Of a stretch of DNA of 64,000 bases, positions 60,790-64,000 are shown one piece after another; the stretch's first letter is position 1, and each line of letters opens with the position of its first letter. Made by a program: the position numbers and the translations under genes. The stretch lies in contig NZ_JALJRA010000011.1 in assembly GCF_022968135.1 (NCBI RefSeq), positions 62,001 through 126,000 on the forward strand. The letters run 5' to 3'. The notes under the pieces were generated by a model. It saw only the letters and a list, made by a program, of their open reading frames with translations, was not told the DNA's origin and did no database searches. This stretch comes from Pseudorhizobium tarimense (GTDB taxonomy: Bacteria; Pseudomonadota; Alphaproteobacteria; Rhizobiales; Rhizobiaceae).

Positions 60790-61803
60790 ATGCGGATTGG
60801 TCTGATCGGGCTAGGGATGGCTGCGGCGCCCCATGCGCAAAGTTTGCTCGAACTGAGAAACCGCGTCGAAGTGGCTGGCGCCTACAGCCCAACGGCTACG
60901 CGTCGACAAGCTTTCCGGGAGAAGTGGGATCTCCCCGTGGTGGACGACCTGGATGTCATCTTCAACGATCCCTCCATCGAGGCAGTCGTCATCCTCACGC
61001 CACCAAACAGCCACCTTGAACTGGTGCAGCGGGCGACAGGCAGCGGCAAGCACATCCTGCTTGAGAAACCGCTCGAGGTTTCGATGAAGCGCTCAACCGC
61101 TCTCGTAGAGGTCGCTGAAGCTGCCGGGGTAAAGCTCGGGATTGTCCTGCAACATCGATTTCGGCCGATCAGGCTGGCGCTTGCCAGTATAGTGTCGGAG
61201 GGGCGGCTCGGCGAGATCGTGAGTGCCTCGGCGAGACTCTACAACTGGCGACCGCAGAGCTATTACGACCAGCCTGGACGAGGGACCAAGGCCCGCGACG
61301 GCGGCGGCGTGCTGCTAACCCAAGGGATCCACACGCTCGACCTGCTGATCTCGGTTGCAGGGATGCCGGTGGAGGTGATGGCCTATACGGCGACCACGCC
61401 GGTGCATCGGATGGAAACGGAGGATCTGGCCGCCGGCACCATTCGCTTCGCCAAAGGGGCACTCGGCACGGTCATTGCCACAACCTGCGCCTATCCCGGA
61501 TTGCCGGATGCCATCGAACTCATCGGCACGAAGGGCATGGCGCGGATCGAGGGTGCGACGCTCATTGCCAACTTCCACGACGGGACGACCGTCGAACTGG
61601 ATGATGGAGCGCTAGGTGGCGGCGCTGGCGCTGATCCGATGGCCTTCTCTCATGCGCATCACCGGGCCGTGCTCGAAGACTTCATCGATGCGGTCGAAGG
61701 AGATCGGGAGCCGCGCGTGAGTGGCAGACAAGCGTTGAAGGTTCACCGTCTGATCGAGGCTTTGCTTCGCTCATCGCAGACCGGTGCGCGGGAGGTAGTG
61801 TGA
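60790..61803 (+). CDS. Gfo/Idh/MocA family oxidoreductase
   Basis: A 337-residue NAD(P)-dependent dehydrogenase. The Rossmann motif is GLIGLGMAAAPHAQS (~4-18), and the cofactor/catalytic motif EKPLEVSMKRS is near residue 94. The C-terminal beta-sheet domain holds GGGVLLTQGIHTLDLLISVA with the usual catalytic His. ATG 60790 is preceded by GAAGGAG. An earlier frame from 60724 would cross the operator. Divergent from uxaC and sharing its operator region, it probably oxidises or reduces a uronate or related sugar. The precise substrate is unknown. Confidence 0.9.
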   Translation: MRIGLIGLGMAAAPHAQSLLELRNRVEVAGAYSPTATRRQAFREKWDLPVVDDLDVIFNDPSIEAVVILTPPNSHLELVQRATGSGKHILLEKPLEVSMKRSTALVEVAEAAGVKLGIVLQHRFRPIRLALASIVSEGRLGEIVSASARLYNWRPQSYYDQPGRGTKARDGGGVLLTQGIHTLDLLISVAGMPVEVMAYTATTPVHRMETEDLAAGTIRFAKGALGTVIATTCAYPGLPDAIELIGTKGMARIEGATLIANFHDGTTVELDDGALGGGAGADPMAFSHAHHRAVLEDFIDAVEGDREPRVSGRQALKVHRLIEALLRSSQTGAREVV

Positions 61804-61812
61804 CGCCGGAGC

Positions 61813-63399
61813 CTAGCTGTCTGTCCCGCTATAGGCGCGGACAAACCTCTCTCTGAAGAGATCCATCCTTACTGCCGGCAATTGGGGAGCAGGGTGCATG
61901 CCCGCGCTCCAACCCCATCCGCCGATTTGCTCAAGAGAGTCTGAAGTGCCCATGATGTGCACCGGCACATCGCGTGAGGCATCATCGCCGGTGATCACGG
62001 AGGCCGGCTGATGATCGCCGACAATGATGAAAAGCTTGTCATCCCCGTAGTGCCGGATGTAAGAGCCAAGCGTTTGTAGCACGTAATCAATGGACGCCAG
62101 GTACTGTCGCCTGATGCGTTCCGGATCCGACCACAGCACCGAGGGCGGATCGCCGCTTGTGGCCTGATCATCGAAGATATGCCCATCGCCGATCCTGTCC
62201 CACTCGACGAGCGTCGGGATGGGGGTCCAGGGAGCGTGGCTGGAGATTAATGCGATCTCGGCCATGAGGGGCGCTTCTGACGTCTCCCGCTCCAGCCGCT
62301 CGAAAGCTGAGAGCGTGTATTGGTCCGGCATTGTCACCCAGTTGAAGGGCCTGCCTTCGTATCCAAGGCTGGCGGAATCGCGAATGCTGTCATAGCCGAA
62401 ATAGCCGCTTTCAGGCCAAGCCATGGTGATGGCGGGCATGATGGCGGTGGTGCGCCATCCGGCACTCCGGAACAGCGCGTTCAACGTCTTGCGGTCGCTG
62501 GCGATCATTCGGTCATAGCGCGCCTGGCTGTCCGTCCACAGGCCGGAAAGCAGCGCTCCATGAGCAAGCCAGCTGAGGCCGCCGACGGTCGGCGACGTCA
62601 ACCAGCCACTGCGCGCCTCAAGCCCCACGCCTCGAAGCTCCGCCTCGAACTCCCGAAGACGCGCTGCGACTGTTGGCGCGTAGCGTCCGTCTTCCAGCGC
62701 AGTGCGCCCGTAGGACTCGACGAAGATGACGATGACATCCGTGTTGCGAAGCGATGAGAAGAGCGTAGCTGGCGGGATGTCGCTGATGGGATCGGACGCC
62801 AGTTCCTCCTCGAAGGCGGAAAGATCCTGGACCGATTTGCGGATCATCGTGATCCTGTTGTTGAGGTAAGGCGCAAGATTGAGGGAAAGAGCCGAGGCCG
62901 CCGAAGAAGAGGATAGGAGGGCGATGCAGCCGGCTGCGAACAAGATGGCGGCTGATGCCGCTGAGACCGTCCTGGCGCGCCCTCTGATCCTCCGGAAGTC
63001 TCCCAGAGACCAGAAGAACAGCAGGCAGATGGCGACCAGTAGCAAAACAGCGAGCCCGATCCACACAGCCGCTTCGCCGCGGCCCACGGATCCACTGAGC
63101 AGGTTCCAGCCGTCAACTATGATCTTTATGTCGAGGTATGGGTTGAACGGCCTTTGGAACGCGGCCCCCGTGCCGATGTCTGCCAACTTCAAGAACAGGA
63201 CGATGGCGATCAGCAGCATGGCGAAGATGCAGAAGGCGGAAAAGGCAAGCCCAGGCAGCAGGACGGCGCCGAATGCGAGCAGAAGGAGCTCAAGCGGGAA
63301 CTGCAATTCCGCGATCGAGGAGAGGCTTGCTGGATTGGACGGAAGCGTCAGAACGATCCAGGCGATCAAAAGAGCCGTAACTATTCTGAGATGCGTCAT
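61813..63399 (-). CDS. LtaS-like membrane sulfatase/phosphotransferase family protein
   Basis: A 528-residue protein with five N-terminal membrane segments (residues ~1-185) and a periplasmic alkaline-phosphatase-fold domain. The metal/nucleophile region is DVIVIFVESYGRTALEDGRY, where the Ser of VESYG takes the nucleophile position (Thr in LtaS). Later ligands fit ALISSHAPWTPIPTLVEWDR and IIVGDHQPASVI. Related enzymes transfer phosphoglycerol or phosphoethanolamine to envelope glycans or lipids; sulfatase activity is not supported because no C/S-x-P-x-R site is seen. It converges on the dehydrogenase gene (9-base gap). Substrate is unknown; in rhizobia cyclic beta-glucans are known to receive phosphoglycerol. 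Confidence 0.85.
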   Translation of the reverse strand: MTHLRIVTALLIAWIVLTLPSNPASLSSIAELQFPLELLLLAFGAVLLPGLAFSAFCIFAMLLIAIVLFLKLADIGTGAAFQRPFNPYLDIKIIVDGWNLLSGSVGRGEAAVWIGLAVLLLVAICLLFFWSLGDFRRIRGRARTVSAASAAILFAAGCIALLSSSSAASALSLNLAPYLNNRITMIRKSVQDLSAFEEELASDPISDIPPATLFSSLRNTDVIVIFVESYGRTALEDGRYAPTVAARLREFEAELRGVGLEARSGWLTSPTVGGLSWLAHGALLSGLWTDSQARYDRMIASDRKTLNALFRSAGWRTTAIMPAITMAWPESGYFGYDSIRDSASLGYEGRPFNWVTMPDQYTLSAFERLERETSEAPLMAEIALISSHAPWTPIPTLVEWDRIGDGHIFDDQATSGDPPSVLWSDPERIRRQYLASIDYVLQTLGSYIRHYGDDKLFIIVGDHQPASVITGDDASRDVPVHIMGTSDSLEQIGGWGWSAGMHPAPQLPAVRMDLFRERFVRAYSGTDS

Positions 63400-63514
63400 C
63401 CGATTCGCTACCGCAAAGATCCCGGGAGTATTATTGTGAAGCGCATGCCGAACAACCCTTGCCTGGCTTCAGCAAAGAAACAGGCCATTCGCCGCTGCCA
63501 CAGAAAGTGCTTCG

Positions 63515-64000
63515 ATGTTTCGTATTCTTGGTGCCGTCTTGGGTATTGCAGCGTTGGTGACGGTCGTCGTCATCTCTGATCCCCCAGAAATCTGGCGCCG
63601 TCTTGCAGCCATCCCTTCTGTCTATGTCTTCATAGGACTCGGGCTGGTCCAGGTGCAGATCATCTTGTCGGCCGTCAGATGGCGCTTCACGGCGCAGCGC
63701 CTGCGGCAGGGTCTGAGTCTTCGTCAGGCTGTTCGCAACTATTATCTCAGCTCCTTCCTCAATCAGACCTTGCCGGGTGGCATGGCCGGTGATGCGGTTC
63801 GGGCGCTGCGCCATCGCGGGGAATTGCCTGGGGGCTGGAAAGTGCCTGCGCTTGTCGTCGTGTTGGAGCGGGCCGTGGGGCAGGGCGTTTTTCTGCTTAT
63901 CGCGGGCGTGGGCTTGGTTGCGTGGCCGCTCCTCGTGGTACGGCGCTTGCCCGATTCCCTCGAAGGGGTGTTGAGCGCGGCCTATGTGCTCGTGGGCTTG
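63515..64000 (+). CDS. UPF0104 / lysylphosphatidylglycerol synthase-like membrane protein (3' part outside window)
   Basis: The frame is open from ATG 63515 to the window end (162 residues). The first residues MFRILGAVLGIAALVTVVVI form a membrane helix; more helices follow. Family marks are VQIILSAVRWRFTAQRLRQG, YYLSSFLNQTLPGGMAGDAV with RALRHRGE, and LVVVLERAVGQGVFL. These fit the flippase-like transmembrane domain of UPF0104/MprF N-terminal proteins, often near lipid or glycan genes. Start chosen by the hydrophobic N-terminus; ribosome-binding site AGAAAG is weak. It is divergent from the LtaS-like gene. Confidence 0.82.
   Translation, partial: MFRILGAVLGIAALVTVVVISDPPEIWRRLAAIPSVYVFIGLGLVQVQIILSAVRWRFTAQRLRQGLSLRQAVRNYYLSSFLNQTLPGGMAGDAVRALRHRGELPGGWKVPALVVVLERAVGQGVFLLIAGVGLVAWPLLVVRRLPDSLEGVLSAAYVLVGL

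Noticed and set aside
1..64000. tRNA, rRNA, CRISPR arrays, toxin-antitoxin pairs, phage genes
   Set aside because: No cloverleaf-like sequence, regular spaced repeats, Cas motifs or phage structural motifs were noticed on either strand; small non-coding RNAs cannot be excluded by eye.

Overview
The window looks like chromosomal or megaplasmid DNA of a Rhizobiaceae-type alphaproteobacterium (Rhizobium/Sinorhizobium/Agrobacterium relatives). The basis is gene content: a fructose frcBCAK-frcR locus of the Sinorhizobium type, DUF982 and DUF992 proteins, a carboxynorspermidine pathway pair, high GC, and dense solute importer operons each paired with a local regulator. No rRNA, tRNA, CRISPR array, replication origin, phage gene or intact insertion sequence was recognised.

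Layout. 1-3785 (-): four-gene polyamine-type (PotABCD-like) ABC importer with a divergent GntR regulator (4024-4734). 4770-7452: a graveyard of decayed genes (TRAP permease, amidohydrolase, short-chain dehydrogenase, acyl-CoA dehydrogenase). 7800-19935: a GntR regulator and a long (+) operon joining 5-oxoprolinase (pxpA, fused pxpBC), a biotin carboxylase/biotin carrier protein, a dipeptide-type ABC importer and an M14-like carboxypeptidase. 20280-27464 (+): a sugar/Ugp-type ABC importer followed by a fusion of a glycerophosphodiester phosphodiesterase (GDPD) to a complete LacI regulator, then an inositol-monophosphatase family enzyme; a second GDPD converges on it (27480-28340). 28502-29214: frameshifted fumarylacetoacetase-family pseudogene. 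29227-33791: alternative cytochrome oxidase (coxB, fused coxA/C) and small membrane proteins.

34085-44883: DUF992 protein, carboxynorspermidine decarboxylase and dehydrogenase, a GAF histidine kinase/LuxR response regulator pair, and divergent from it a ribose-type ABC importer ending in an SMP-30 lactonase. 44880-48357: DUF982, a pyridoxamine-oxidase-like protein, a GGDEF-EAL protein and a ureidoglycine aminohydrolase. 48364-53407: fructose importer and kinase-like gene frcBCAK with divergent ROK regulator frcR. 53514-54234: two small genes. 54258-61803: hexuronate locus (uxaC, TRAP importer, FadR-type regulator, kduI, cupin) with a divergent Gfo/Idh/MocA dehydrogenase. 61813-64000: an LtaS/sulfatase-type membrane enzyme and the start of a UPF0104 membrane protein.

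Two points stand out. First, the GDPD-LacI fusion puts a probable catabolic enzyme and a one-component regulator in one polypeptide, inside an operon whose other genes suggest uptake and breakdown of a glycerophosphodiester, possibly glycerophosphoinositol. Second, all six importers whose binding-protein gene lies directly upstream of the membrane-component genes carry a GC-rich hairpin without a U-tract immediately after the binding-protein stop codon, which suggests a shared post-transcriptional device for making more binding protein than membrane components.
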